Part shown: one piece after another, positions 7,678-16,285 of the stretch | Layout of the letters: the number at the start of each line of letters is the position of its first letter | Numbering within the stretch: position 1 is the first letter of the stretch | Source of the DNA: a bacterium | GTDB taxonomy: Bacteria; 4484-113; JAFGCY01 | Reading direction: 5' to 3' | Length of the DNA stretch: 64,000 nt | Assembly (NCBI GenBank): GCA_020849855.1 | Contig: JADZFO010000031.1 | Coordinates: 1 to 64,000, forward strand | The notes under the pieces: model-generated | Told to the model about the DNA's origin: nothing | Databases searched by the model: none | The model's input: only the letters and a program-made list of their open reading frames with translations | Program-made: the position numbers and the translations under genes

Positions 7678-9492
7678 ATGAATGGCAGTCTGCGCGCAGG
7701 GGGGACGGCCGGGAGGCCGCGGGGGCAAAGCGGGCCTTCGCGCCCGGGCAGCCCCCTGCTGCGCCTTGGCGCGCCTTTGCTAAGCCTTAGTGTGTCCCTG
7801 CTAAGCCTGGCGCTGCTGGCCCCCGCGCAGCAGCCCCTGGCGGCCGACCCCGTGGCCCAGGTGCAGGCCCTGCGCAGCCGCGCGGCAGTGCTGGCGCGCT
7901 CGCCGCAGGTGGCCTCGATCCTGCCCTATGACCAGCTCCTGGAGCGGCACCGCCGGGCGATGGCCTCGGTGGACGCCGTCTTCTCCGCCGGGCCGCTGCG
8001 CATTGAGTCCGTCGAGGGCGACCTGGCGGAGGGCGAGCGCATTGTCTACCAGTGGCAGCAGGGCAAGTTCCGCGAGGAGTACAACTGGATCGGCTTTACT
8101 GAGGTCTTCGGCTACAACGGCCGGCAGTACTGGTATGGCTCCTCCCTGAACCTGCCTTATGCCCTTGACCAGGGCTATGGCCCCGACACCACCTTTGAGC
8201 TGGTGACCTCCTTTGCCTATCTGCGGCCCGAGGAGCTGCAGTATGTGCTGCCGGCGCCCGAGAAGGCGCCGCTGGACCTGCAGAACCGCTATGCCCTGCT
8301 GCGCTACAGCCCGCCGGCGATGAGCGACGCGCTGCTGCTGCTGGACCCGGTGGACTACCGCCTGGTGGGCCTGCTGCAGGGCTCGGCGCGGCTGATCGAG
8401 GACAGCGAGTTCTACAAGCTGACCACCCTGGAGGACTGGGCCGACTTCGGCGCGACATGGCACCCGACGATCACGCGGGTGACGACGGTCTCCGAGGACG
8501 GCGAGCGTCTGCGTGAGAAGTACATGACCACGCTGCAGATCACCCGCGCGGCTCCGCTGCCCGACAGCATGTTCGAGCCGCAGAGCAGCCCGGCGGTGCA
8601 AAAGCCGGTGCTGCCGCAGGCGCCGCTGCGCATGGGCTTCTCCTTCCTGAACGACAACGTGGTGCTGAAGGCCGAGACCGCCCAGGGCCAGCCGATCCGC
8701 CTCGAGCTGGACACCGGGGCCAACGTGGGCCTGCTGCGCAGCGATGTGGCGCGCGAGATGGGCCTTAGCCCCTTTGGCGACGAGCAGATCACCGGGCACG
8801 GCTCACTGGTGGATGTGGGCTATGTGCCGGTGGAAGGCCTGCGCCTGGTGGACATCTTTGATTCCACCTCCAGCTTCGAGCTGCCGCCCTGGCCGGCGGC
8901 GGTGCTGGGCGAGGGCGCGGCGCTGGAACAGAACATGGCCGAGGACAACGTGGCCGGCCTGCTGGGCAACTTCGTGCTGAACTGGTTTGTGGTCAAGCTG
9001 GACTACCGGCGGCGGGTGATGACCCTTTACCCGCACGGCAGCTTCGACCCGCAGCGCGACCTGCAGCCGGGCTATTACAGCATCCCCGTGGTGCGCGACT
9101 ACATGCCCTGGTGCCGGGTGCAGGTGGACGGCGCGATCAAGGGCGGGGCCTACTTCAACACCGGCGCGCAGTATTACTTCGCGCTGCAGGCCTGGGCCAT
9201 CGACGCGGCGGACATGCTGTACAAGGTCACCGGCCTGCACACCACGGTGACCATCGGCGGGCAGAGCCTGTCCGGGACGATCCAGCCCGGCCAGGTGCTG
9301 GTGGGCGACCCGCAGCTGGGCCAGCTGGAACTGCTGGGCACGGAGAGCGCGCCGCTGAATACGCACCTGGAGCTGCTGGCCCCCGGCGAGGCGCCGAACC
9401 CCAACCGCATCGCCTCCTTCGGCAACCAGTTCTTCAAGCAGCACACGGTAACCTTCGACCTGGAGAACCAGGTCTTCTACATCGAGCCCTGA
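7678..9492 (+). CDS. secreted two-lobe aspartic-protease-like protein (paralogue 2, degenerate lobe)
   Basis: This 604-residue protein has the same plan as its upstream neighbour. The N-terminus is long with a hydrophobic stretch (about residues 22-42), followed by a LolA-like region containing RIVYQWQQGKFREEYNW. The first catalytic motif is LELDTGANVGLL with Asp345. The second lobe reads AYFNTGAQYYF, so the expected aspartate is Asn494. If the lobes pair, this copy may be inactive or may dimerise for catalysis through the first lobe. It begins two bases after the stop of paralogue 1 and clearly arose by tandem duplication and divergence. The start has no strong SD, as expected for a coupled gene. 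Confidence 0.7.
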   Translation: MNGSLRAGGTAGRPRGQSGPSRPGSPLLRLGAPLLSLSVSLLSLALLAPAQQPLAADPVAQVQALRSRAAVLARSPQVASILPYDQLLERHRRAMASVDAVFSAGPLRIESVEGDLAEGERIVYQWQQGKFREEYNWIGFTEVFGYNGRQYWYGSSLNLPYALDQGYGPDTTFELVTSFAYLRPEELQYVLPAPEKAPLDLQNRYALLRYSPPAMSDALLLLDPVDYRLVGLLQGSARLIEDSEFYKLTTLEDWADFGATWHPTITRVTTVSEDGERLREKYMTTLQITRAAPLPDSMFEPQSSPAVQKPVLPQAPLRMGFSFLNDNVVLKAETAQGQPIRLELDTGANVGLLRSDVAREMGLSPFGDEQITGHGSLVDVGYVPVEGLRLVDIFDSTSSFELPPWPAAVLGEGAALEQNMAEDNVAGLLGNFVLNWFVVKLDYRRRVMTLYPHGSFDPQRDLQPGYYSIPVVRDYMPWCRVQVDGAIKGGAYFNTGAQYYFALQAWAIDAADMLYKVTGLHTTVTIGGQSLSGTIQPGQVLVGDPQLGQLELLGTESAPLNTHLELLAPGEAPNPNRIASFGNQFFKQHTVTFDLENQVFYIEP

Positions 9493-9494
9493 GC

Positions 9495-10217
9495 CTAGCC
9501 GCGCTGCGGCAGGTAGGGCGCGATGCGGCCGGCCAGGTTGCCCAGGGTGAGGTTCTGGATCCAGACCCGCCCGGGGCCGGTGAGCACCGCCAGCGCCAGG
9601 CCCTCGCCCGAGAGCAGCATGTTCTTGAAGCTCTTTTGCAGCTCGATCTCATAGCGCACGCTGTCGGTGAAGGCCGCCACGTGGCCCGAGTCCACCTTAA
9701 CCTGCTGGCCGGGCTGCAGGTCCATCACCGTCAGCTCGCCGTCGACCTCCAGGAAGCACAGGCCGGGGCCGCTGATGCGCTGCAGGATGAAGCCCTCGCC
9801 GCCCAGCAGGCCCGCGCCAAGCTTGCGGGTGAACTCGACCTTCAGCTGCAGACTGTCCTCCCCGACCAGGAAGGCGCCGCGCTGGGCGATGATGCTCTGG
9901 CCCTCGGCGAGCTGCACATCGATGATCTTGCCGGGGAAGGAGGAGGCGAAGGCCACGCGGCCGGGGCCGGAGCGGGCCGTGAAGTAATTCAGAAAGAGGC
10001 TCTCGCCGGCCACAGCGCGGCTGAGCGCGCCGCCGATGGCCCCCAGCAGGCCCTTGCCTCCGCCGGGCGCCGCGGTGTCCAGCTCAATGCCGGGGTCCAT
10101 CCAGACCATGCCGCCGGTCTCCGAGAAGACGCGCTGGCCCTGGCGCAGCGAGATCTCAACGGTCTGCAGGATCGATCCGTTGATGTTGTAGGACAGGTTG
10201 CTACGGTTGTCGGACAT
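9495..10217 (-). CDS. AIM24 family protein (TIGR00266-like)
   Basis: This 240-residue protein is made of beta-rich repeats with the family signature GQRVFSETGGMVWMDPGIEL near the N-terminus. GESLFLNYFTA and GLLGGEGFILQRISGPG follow. The family forms a beta-helix-like trimer. Its bacterial role is unclear, and the mitochondrial member affects inner-membrane organisation. An AAGGAG site sits five bases before the ATG. It is convergent with the protease pair (two bases apart) and lies downstream of the fic gene on the same strand. Confidence 0.85.
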   Translation of the reverse strand: MSDNRSNLSYNINGSILQTVEISLRQGQRVFSETGGMVWMDPGIELDTAAPGGGKGLLGAIGGALSRAVAGESLFLNYFTARSGPGRVAFASSFPGKIIDVQLAEGQSIIAQRGAFLVGEDSLQLKVEFTRKLGAGLLGGEGFILQRISGPGLCFLEVDGELTVMDLQPGQQVKVDSGHVAAFTDSVRYEIELQKSFKNMLLSGEGLALAVLTGPGRVWIQNLTLGNLAGRIAPYLPQRG

Positions 10218-10241
10218 GGATGCTCCTTGCAGAACGCTGAT

Positions 10242-11432
10242 CTACGAGTCCACTACTTGAATGATCTCATGCGCCAGGTATACACGTCCCCTGGAACCGG
10301 TGCCATGCAGTTGGATGATTCCAAGATCGCTGAGGACCTTGACATAGCGGTAGGCAGTTGCCGAACTTAACTCAAGCCTCGCTGCAATATGCTCAGCACT
10401 GATAACTGGAGTCTCAAAGAGCAAGTCAATGGCCTTGCCAAGGCCGATCTGCACGACAGCTCTCTCGTCACTCAGCCTGTCAAGTTGAGCGCGTCGCAAC
10501 TGCTCCAGGGACTTGAAACGGTTCATGGCTTCAGCTGACTGCTGCTCTATTCCGGCCAGGAAGAAGTGTAGCCAGGATTCCCAGTCGCCATGTGTGCTGA
10601 CCCTGAGCAACAACTCGTAATAGCGCTGCCTGTTGCGCTCAATGTACGCACTGGGGTAGATCAGTGGCCGTGCCGCTTTGTCATCAGCGCACAGCATCAG
10701 CATTATCAGCAGCCGCCCCATGCGACCATTGCCGTCCAGAAAGGGGTGGATCGCTTCAAACTGGTAGTGCGCCATGGCAGAACGGATCAGCACATGCAGT
10801 CCCTGTTCCTGGCCGGTCTGCAGGAAGCGTTCAAGTTCATCGAGCGCGACCAGCATTCTGTCAGGCGGAGGTGGCACATAGATTGCCTCAGCTTCATCTC
10901 CATTACCGCCAATCATGTTCTGGATCCGGCGAAACTCGCCTGGCTGCTTCCACGATCCGCGTACCTTGCCTCCCAGCAGGATTCCGTGCAGCTTGCGCAG
11001 CAAACGCAGACTGAGCGGCAGGCCGCGCGGGCCGCGCAGTTCCTTGATCCCTGCGTTGAGTGCGCTGAGGTAGTTCGTAACTTCGGCCAGAGCGGCGGCA
11101 TGACCCTCAGTTGTTTCACTTTCGAAGATATTCTGCTGATACAGAAAGAGCTGGGTGGTGGTGGTGTAAATTCCCTCAATTCGCGAAGACAACTGTGCCT
11201 CGCGTGTTGCCAGCACGTTGCTGATTCCGCTGATCAGGTAGGGGTTGCGTGCTTCCTGGGTTGCCTGCTGCAGTCTCGCCATAGCTTCGGCGGCGGCTGT
11301 CAGCGCTGTAACAAGCTGATGTGACCAATGCACCAGTTCAGGACGAAGCGGGGCGGGAACAAAGGACCAGTTGCCCTGGGCTGTCTTAACCAGTTCACCG
11401 TGTTTCTTCCGGCTGAATCCCGAGGCGAGCAT
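10242..11432 (-). CDS. Fic-domain AMP-transferase with winged-helix tail
   Basis: At 396 residues this shows the core Fic motif HPFLDGNGRMGR at 229-240, with the catalytic His, the acidic residue and the phosphate-binding loop intact. SSRIEG at 82-87 matches the inhibitory motif [S/T]xxxE[G/N], so this is a self-inhibited class II Fic protein. The C-terminal roughly 80 residues form a winged helix (SAEHIAARLELSSATAYRYV). Fic proteins transfer AMP to target hydroxyls. ATG 11432 is chosen because GGAGAG precedes it by six bases, although an upstream in-frame start exists. Codon use is less GC-rich than its neighbours, suggesting acquisition. The palindromes upstream suggest the winged helix represses its own gene. 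Confidence 0.9.
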   Translation of the reverse strand: MLASGFSRKKHGELVKTAQGNWSFVPAPLRPELVHWSHQLVTALTAAAEAMARLQQATQEARNPYLISGISNVLATREAQLSSRIEGIYTTTTQLFLYQQNIFESETTEGHAAALAEVTNYLSALNAGIKELRGPRGLPLSLRLLRKLHGILLGGKVRGSWKQPGEFRRIQNMIGGNGDEAEAIYVPPPPDRMLVALDELERFLQTGQEQGLHVLIRSAMAHYQFEAIHPFLDGNGRMGRLLIMLMLCADDKAARPLIYPSAYIERNRQRYYELLLRVSTHGDWESWLHFFLAGIEQQSAEAMNRFKSLEQLRRAQLDRLSDERAVVQIGLGKAIDLLFETPVISAEHIAARLELSSATAYRYVKVLSDLGIIQLHGTGSRGRVYLAHEIIQVVDS

Positions 11433-11450
11433 TGCACACTCTCCAGGAAC

Positions 11451-11540
11451 CATTTTCTCAGCACTGAGAAAATGACAGTTGCTGTTTCTCATGAATGTGG
11501 GTTTATGAGAATCGTATTGTATCCCGAGCCCTGAGAAATG
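11451..11540. promoter_or_regulatory. palindromic operator array and promoter of the fic gene
   Basis: A perfect 24-bp inverted repeat spans 11451-11474 (arms CATTTTCTCAG and CTGAGAAAATG). A second, looser pair lies at 11485-11511 (TTTCTCAT and ATGAGAA). A half-site CTGAGAAATG lies at 11531-11540. A minus-strand TACAAT -10 box at 11516-11521 sits between sites two and three, so a bound protein would cover the transcription start and leader. The array lies just upstream of the fic start, fitting autoregulation by its winged-helix domain. Confidence 0.6.
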
Positions 11541-11702
11541 GAATCAAGTCGAGCCCCAAGACAATGGGAGTCTGCCTGGGCACTAAATGTTGTGCGGCGC
11601 ACATTTCACAATTTCAGCTGGTGACACTTACGCAGGCCCTAATTTCAGAAAGGGACCGGACGTGATAACAAGCCCTGCGCGGACCAACTCTCCGGCCTCA
11701 GC

Positions 11703-13436
11703 CTAGAAGTTGATCTTGTACTCGCCGCGGATCATGCTGATCGGGTCGGCCAGGCCGTTGTGCTCGCCGGCCGCGATGAAGTCGAGGCCCATCGAGCTGT
11801 TGTCCGTCACCGGCATCCGCAGGTTGACGCGGAACATGCCCGGGCGGTCGGTGGCGCCGGCGTTGACGCGCTTGCCGTTGTAATAGGTCAGCGTGCCGTG
11901 GAGGCTGGAGCCGAAGTCGTGCTCCGCCTGCAGGCCGAAGCCCACGAAATCAGAGGGGAAGTAGTTGCGGCCCTCGCGGCTGAGGTTGAAGGCGTCCTTG
12001 GTCTGGTTGATGGTGAAGTCCCACTCGCTGAAGGGGTCGTTGTCGACATTCGCATAGACCGGCAGGCCTTCGATCTGGGCCATGGAGGCGCCGGCCAGGG
12101 AGACGCGCGAGCGGCCGTTGTTATAGACATCCGCCTCGATGATGAAGGAGCTGTTGCTGAGGTCCAGGTCGCTGGAGGGGCTGGCCCCGGCGACGTTGGT
12201 ATTGACCATCACCCATTCGCCGCGCACACCGTTAAGCCAGGTGTCGCCGAACCAGGGGATCTCCGCGTTGCCGGAGAGCGAGACATACTGCTCGGCGCCA
12301 TAGCCGTTGGGCGCGACATCGGCGCGCACGGCCAGCTTGTAGTCGTGGCCGGGCACGGTGGCCTCGCCGGAGTGGAATTCGAGGCCCAGCAGCAGGAAGT
12401 CATCGCCGTCGGAGGTGATGCCGCTGCTCTGGAAGGAGTTGGAATCGTTGTTGTCGAAGGGGGCCAGCTTGCTGAGGCTCTCGACGCGGTAATAGCCCGC
12501 GTAGGCGCCCCACTCGTCGCCGTAGTCGGTGTCGAGGCGCAGGCCGAAGTTGGAGCGGTAGCCGTTGTCGCCGGCCAGGCCGAACTCGCCCTGGCTGAAG
12601 TACTGGCGGCCGCCGGTGATCATCGGGTTCTCGCCGAAGAGCTCCGGCGCCCCGCACCAGCAGTAGCGGAAGTTGGCCTCGTCAATGATGAAGCTGGAGC
12701 CCTGGTTGTACTGGCGGAAGGGCGCCACCGCGTTGCCCGGATTTGTGGTGTTGCCGGGGTTGGTGGAGCCGGTCTCGTTGTTGGCGCCCGGGATGAAGGC
12801 CGTGCCCGCCGGGCCTTCGATCTCGGAGGCGGTCAGGCTCAGCTTGAAGTCGAGGTCCGGGTCGGGGTTGAACTTGTAGGTCAGGTTGATATAGCTCTCA
12901 AAGCCGGTGTCTGAATCAAGGTCGCTGTCGCCGGTGGTCATATAACGCCCGGCGCGCCAGCGCGCGGAACCGGTCATGCCGGATTCCTTGATCAGGCCCT
13001 CAAGGTCGTCCATCTCAGCGCGTATCTTGGCCTGCTCGTCCTCGACGGCGGTCAGGCGCGCGCCAAGGTCGGCCAGCTCATCGCGGAACTCATCGCTCAG
13101 GCGGTCGAGGCGGGTATTGACCTCCGCCATCACGGTCTCGTCGGCCACCGCCTCGGGCTCGCCTTCGGCGGACTGCCAGTCCTGGATCTTGGTGAAGATA
13201 CGCGCGATGACCATGGCCATCTCATAGCGGGTGAAGGGGCGCTCGCCCTTGAAAGTGCCGTCGGGATAGCCTTCAACGAGGCCGGCGTTCTGCAGGTAGT
13301 CGAGGGCTTCGTAGGACCAGTGCTCGGGCGGCACATCGCTGAAGGTTGAGGCCCGCGCCGATGGCGCGAAGCCCAGCAGCGCCGCGCCCGCGACGAGCAT
13401 CACAAAGATTCTGCCTGCCCAGAGAGTTGCCTTCAA
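11703..13436 (-). CDS. SLH-domain outer-membrane porin
   Basis: This 577-residue protein has a signal peptide (ending PSARA) and one SLH module (FSDVPPEHWSYEALDYLQNA ... TRYEMAMVIARI). A coiled coil follows (about 95-155, ADLGARLTAVEDEQAKIRAE). The long remainder is rich in alternating aromatic/polar strands and ends GEYKINF, typical of an outer-membrane barrel. The family (OmpM/SlpA/SomA-like) tethers the outer membrane to the cell wall through SLH and forms a channel. The start is TTG, preceded five bases upstream by AGGAAGG. It is monocistronic or leads no obvious operon. Such proteins mark diderms outside the Proteobacteria. Confidence 0.85.
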   Translation of the reverse strand: MKATLWAGRIFVMLVAGAALLGFAPSARASTFSDVPPEHWSYEALDYLQNAGLVEGYPDGTFKGERPFTRYEMAMVIARIFTKIQDWQSAEGEPEAVADETVMAEVNTRLDRLSDEFRDELADLGARLTAVEDEQAKIRAEMDDLEGLIKESGMTGSARWRAGRYMTTGDSDLDSDTGFESYINLTYKFNPDPDLDFKLSLTASEIEGPAGTAFIPGANNETGSTNPGNTTNPGNAVAPFRQYNQGSSFIIDEANFRYCWCGAPELFGENPMITGGRQYFSQGEFGLAGDNGYRSNFGLRLDTDYGDEWGAYAGYYRVESLSKLAPFDNNDSNSFQSSGITSDGDDFLLLGLEFHSGEATVPGHDYKLAVRADVAPNGYGAEQYVSLSGNAEIPWFGDTWLNGVRGEWVMVNTNVAGASPSSDLDLSNSSFIIEADVYNNGRSRVSLAGASMAQIEGLPVYANVDNDPFSEWDFTINQTKDAFNLSREGRNYFPSDFVGFGLQAEHDFGSSLHGTLTYYNGKRVNAGATDRPGMFRVNLRMPVTDNSSMGLDFIAAGEHNGLADPISMIRGEYKINF

Positions 13437-13505
13437 GTCCGCCTTCCTAATCCGTGCCAGTGTCCGGGTTACCGGGCCGCCCTGCGGCCGCCCGCTCTCC
13501 GCTGC

Positions 13506-14003
13506 TCACTGCGCCCTGCTCTTCAAGTATCTAAGCGCCAGCACCCAGGCTGCGTAATCGTCGATCGGCCCGGCATAGAAGAGCTGGCCAAACATGAACC
13601 AGAGCGCCTTGAAGGGGTTGCCCCCGGCGACATGCTCACGCTTGAGCTTCCAGCCGTCCACAGTGGAGCCGACTTCGTTAACCACGGCAATGGACGCCTG
13701 AGGTAGGAGACGGCGCAGCCCGGCCTCGATGTTCATCCGCCAGGTGCCGTCGCCCAGGACCACCGCAGCCAGCTGATCCAGCGCCCCGCTGCCCTGCAGC
13801 TGTGTCAGGCGCTCTTCCCAGCTGCTCTCCGGCCAGATACCCAGCCGCAGAGCCCTGCCCTCAGTGTCCACCAGCGCCCAGCCAAGTTTGCGCTGACCCG
13901 GATCGAGGGCAAGGATCAGACCTGCGCCGCCTGTGCCGCCAGGCCGTCCACCGGCACTCTGGCCGGCCGGCGCGGACGGGCTGGCCCTGCGCGAATAGGT
14001 CAT
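13506..14003 (-). CDS. YqgF/RuvX-like RNase H-fold protein
   Basis: This 165-residue protein has a flexible N-terminal extension of about 28 residues and an RNase H fold. The three acidic positions are visible: Asp in LILALDPGQRKLGWA, Glu in VVNEVGSTVDGW, and Asp in GPIDDYAAWVLALRYL. The LGDGT motif is also present. It resembles the divergent YqgF-like paralogue seen in cyanobacteria more than the canonical pre-16S nuclease. Its role is likely a nuclease acting on structured RNA or DNA. A SD-like GGGGCAG precedes the ATG. Confidence 0.7.
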   Translation of the reverse strand: MTYSRRASPSAPAGQSAGGRPGGTGGAGLILALDPGQRKLGWALVDTEGRALRLGIWPESSWEERLTQLQGSGALDQLAAVVLGDGTWRMNIEAGLRRLLPQASIAVVNEVGSTVDGWKLKREHVAGGNPFKALWFMFGQLFYAGPIDDYAAWVLALRYLKSRAQ

Positions 14004-14116
14004 CTGCCCCTGCCGCCTCCTCCTGAATCAGCGCCCTGCCCGGGCGCGTATATAAGGTATCACCCACCGCGCCGGGGGGTCAAATCAAAGCCGGCGACCT
14101 TCGCAGGATCTGGGCT

Positions 14117-15982
14117 TCAGGCCTGGCCCTCGGAGGGCGAGGCGGGACCGCGCCCGCCGCGTCCACGGCCGCCACGGCGGCGCCGCCGCGGCTTGTCGTC
14201 AGGGCCGGCAGCGGCATCGGCGGCCGGGGCGGCGTCAGGGCGGGCTGCCCGCTCCCGGGGCGGACGGGCGCTTTCGGCCAGGGGACGCTCACGGGGCTGC
14301 TCACGCGGCCCGCGGGGCGGCTTGGTGGGCGCTTCGCGGCCCGGGCGGATGCCATCGGAGGGCGCGCTGCTGCGCCGCGCAGGCTGGCGCTGGGCCGGCG
14401 GAGCGGAGCCCGCCCCCCGGCCGGCCGCGCCGCGGCCGCTGCGGTCGCCGCCGGAGCGCGCTTCCTCGGGGTCATAGTTCTCAGGCACGTTGCGCAGGTG
14501 GCTGGTGTCCCAGGTGGGCGTGATTTCCCATTCCTCAACATAGCTGCTCTCGGGCACGCTGCGTTCGCTGCGCCGCGGGCCGCCATGGGCCTGGGACTGC
14601 TCCTCGCGGCGGCGGCGGCCGCGCGGCTCCACGGGGACCTCGGCCCCCGGCAGCGCGGGCACAACAGGCGCGGGACGCTCGCTGCGGCTGCGGCCTTCAG
14701 CGCGGGGACTGCGCTCGGCGCGCGGGCTGCGGGCAGCCGCCGGACGCTCACGCGGAGGCGCGCTTTCGCCGGCCTGGCCCGCGGGCGCTGTGATGCTGTA
14801 ACTGGTTTCCATGCGCTCGATGCGGTGGCCGATGAGCTGCTCCACCTTGCGCAGGTACTTGACCTCTTCCGGCGTGCAGAGCGTCACGGCCAGACCGGGG
14901 CGTTTGGCCCGCGCCGTGCGGCCCACGCGGTGGACATAGTCTTCGGGGTCGCGCGGCACGTCATAGTTGACCACCAGCTCGATGCCCACCACGTCGATAC
15001 CGCGCGAGGCGACATCCGTCGCCACCAGGGTGCGGGCCTGGCCGCTGCGGAAGCGCGCCAGGGCGGTATCGCGCTGGGCCTGGCTGCGGTCAGCGTGCAG
15101 GACAGCGAGGCTCTCGCCGGCCTCGCGGACCAGCTTGCGGCTGAGCTTATCCGCGCCGTGCTTGGTGCGGGTGAAGATCAGGATGCTCTCATAGGGCCCG
15201 CGGATCACCTGCTGCAGGGCGTCGAGCTTATCGTCCGCCATGACTTCCAGGATCTTGTGGCTCAGCTCCTTGGGCGGGCCGCTGACGCCGATGTGCACCT
15301 CGCGGGGCTGGTAGAGGAACTCATGCACCAGATCCTTGATTTCGTTTGGCAGCGTGGCGCTGAGCAGCAGCATCTGCTTGCGGCTGGGCATGCGGTTGAG
15401 GATGCGGCGGATATCGCGGATGAAGCCCATGTCCAGCATGCGGTCGGCTTCATCCAGGACGCAGAAGGCGACCTGGGTGAAGTCCACCCAGCCCTGGCCC
15501 ATCAGGTCCAGCAGGCGGCCGGGGGCGGCCACGACCACCTCAACGCCGGCGTTCAACGCGCTGACCTGCGGACGGTCGGACACGCCGCCAAAGACAGCCA
15601 CCGTGCGGATCTTCATCTCGCGGCCCAGCTCAATGAACTGCTGCTCGATCTGCTGCACCAGCTCGCGGGTCGGGGCCAGGATCACGGCATAGGGCTTCAG
15701 GGGCGCGGCCGGCGGCATGGCGGCCAGCTGCTGCAGGAGTGGCAGGGCGAAGGCGCCGGTCTTGCCGGTGCCGGTCTGGGCGATGCCCAGCACATCATGG
15801 CCGGCAAGGACCAGCGGGATGACTTCCTGCTGGATCTGGCTGGGGATGCTCCAGCCCAGCTGCTTGATCCCGCGCAGCAGTTCAGGGCGCAGGTTCAGCT
15901 CAGCGAATCCGCTGAGGGGCTGGGGCTGTTTCTTGTCTTCATGACCGCCACGCGTGTGGTCGGGATGCGGCCGGTTTGGCAT
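14117..15982 (-). CDS. DEAD-box ATP-dependent RNA helicase, RhlE-like
   Basis: This 621-residue protein has a complete DEAD-box core in residues 1-400. It has a Q-motif region (GWSIPSQIQQEVI), Walker A AQTGTGKT, motif II DEAD in VLDEADRMLDMGF, motif III SAT and motif VI HRVGRTAR. The last roughly 200 residues are disordered and very rich in Arg, Pro, Ser and Gly, ending in an RRRRRGGRGRGGRG stretch. This is a typical RNA-binding tail. It should remodel RNA in ribosome assembly or decay. It is divergent from the lipoprotein gene at 16286. Confidence 0.95.
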   Translation of the reverse strand: MPNRPHPDHTRGGHEDKKQPQPLSGFAELNLRPELLRGIKQLGWSIPSQIQQEVIPLVLAGHDVLGIAQTGTGKTGAFALPLLQQLAAMPPAAPLKPYAVILAPTRELVQQIEQQFIELGREMKIRTVAVFGGVSDRPQVSALNAGVEVVVAAPGRLLDLMGQGWVDFTQVAFCVLDEADRMLDMGFIRDIRRILNRMPSRKQMLLLSATLPNEIKDLVHEFLYQPREVHIGVSGPPKELSHKILEVMADDKLDALQQVIRGPYESILIFTRTKHGADKLSRKLVREAGESLAVLHADRSQAQRDTALARFRSGQARTLVATDVASRGIDVVGIELVVNYDVPRDPEDYVHRVGRTARAKRPGLAVTLCTPEEVKYLRKVEQLIGHRIERMETSYSITAPAGQAGESAPPRERPAAARSPRAERSPRAEGRSRSERPAPVVPALPGAEVPVEPRGRRRREEQSQAHGGPRRSERSVPESSYVEEWEITPTWDTSHLRNVPENYDPEEARSGGDRSGRGAAGRGAGSAPPAQRQPARRSSAPSDGIRPGREAPTKPPRGPREQPRERPLAESARPPRERAARPDAAPAADAAAGPDDKPRRRRRGGRGRGGRGPASPSEGQA

Positions 15983-16285
15983 GCAATGTTACCTGTCTAT
16001 CCAAAAGCGTTCAGTATGGTTGCCCACCGGGCCAGGGGCTACTGAAGCCTTTGACGCAGGGGCACTGCCGCCGGCGGGTGTGCCGGGACGCGCAGCTTGT
16101 ACCACAGAATGTCCAAAAGACCAAATCAGAGCATTCAAGAGCAGGACGAAACATGCTACTGCTTTTCCTAAAGTCCGGGGCTGCCGACAGGCAGGGCAGT
16201 GCCGCGGCAGGCGGGCAGTGCTGGATGTTAACCTTAGGTGTCCAAAGCCATATATGCTTGGAGCTGCGACGCAGCGGGAGGCTTT
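15983..16285. other. divergent intergenic region
   Basis: The 303 bases separate the helicase (minus) from a lipoprotein gene (plus). A plus-strand promoter candidate is listed separately. I see no small gene or RNA structure here. Confidence 0.5.
16228..16256 (+). promoter_or_regulatory. candidate promoter of PKD lipoprotein A
   Basis: TTAACC (16228-16233), a 17-base spacer and TATATG (16251-16256). The leader of about 23 bases contains a CGGGAG ribosome-binding site at 16275-16280 before the ATG at 16286. Confidence 0.4.

Noticed and set aside
11591-11603. Terminator formed by TGTGCG-G-CGCACA
   Set aside because: The stem is only six bases with no T-tract on either side.
11760-12914. 384-residue plus-strand frame across the SLH porin
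   Set aside because: Antisense shadow with Val/Ala/Gly bias; the minus strand encodes a clear signal peptide, SLH module and barrel.
14498-16045. 515-residue open frame on the plus strand across the DEAD-box gene
   Set aside because: Antisense shadow of a GC-rich gene; no recognisable domain, and it runs through the promoter region of the real gene.
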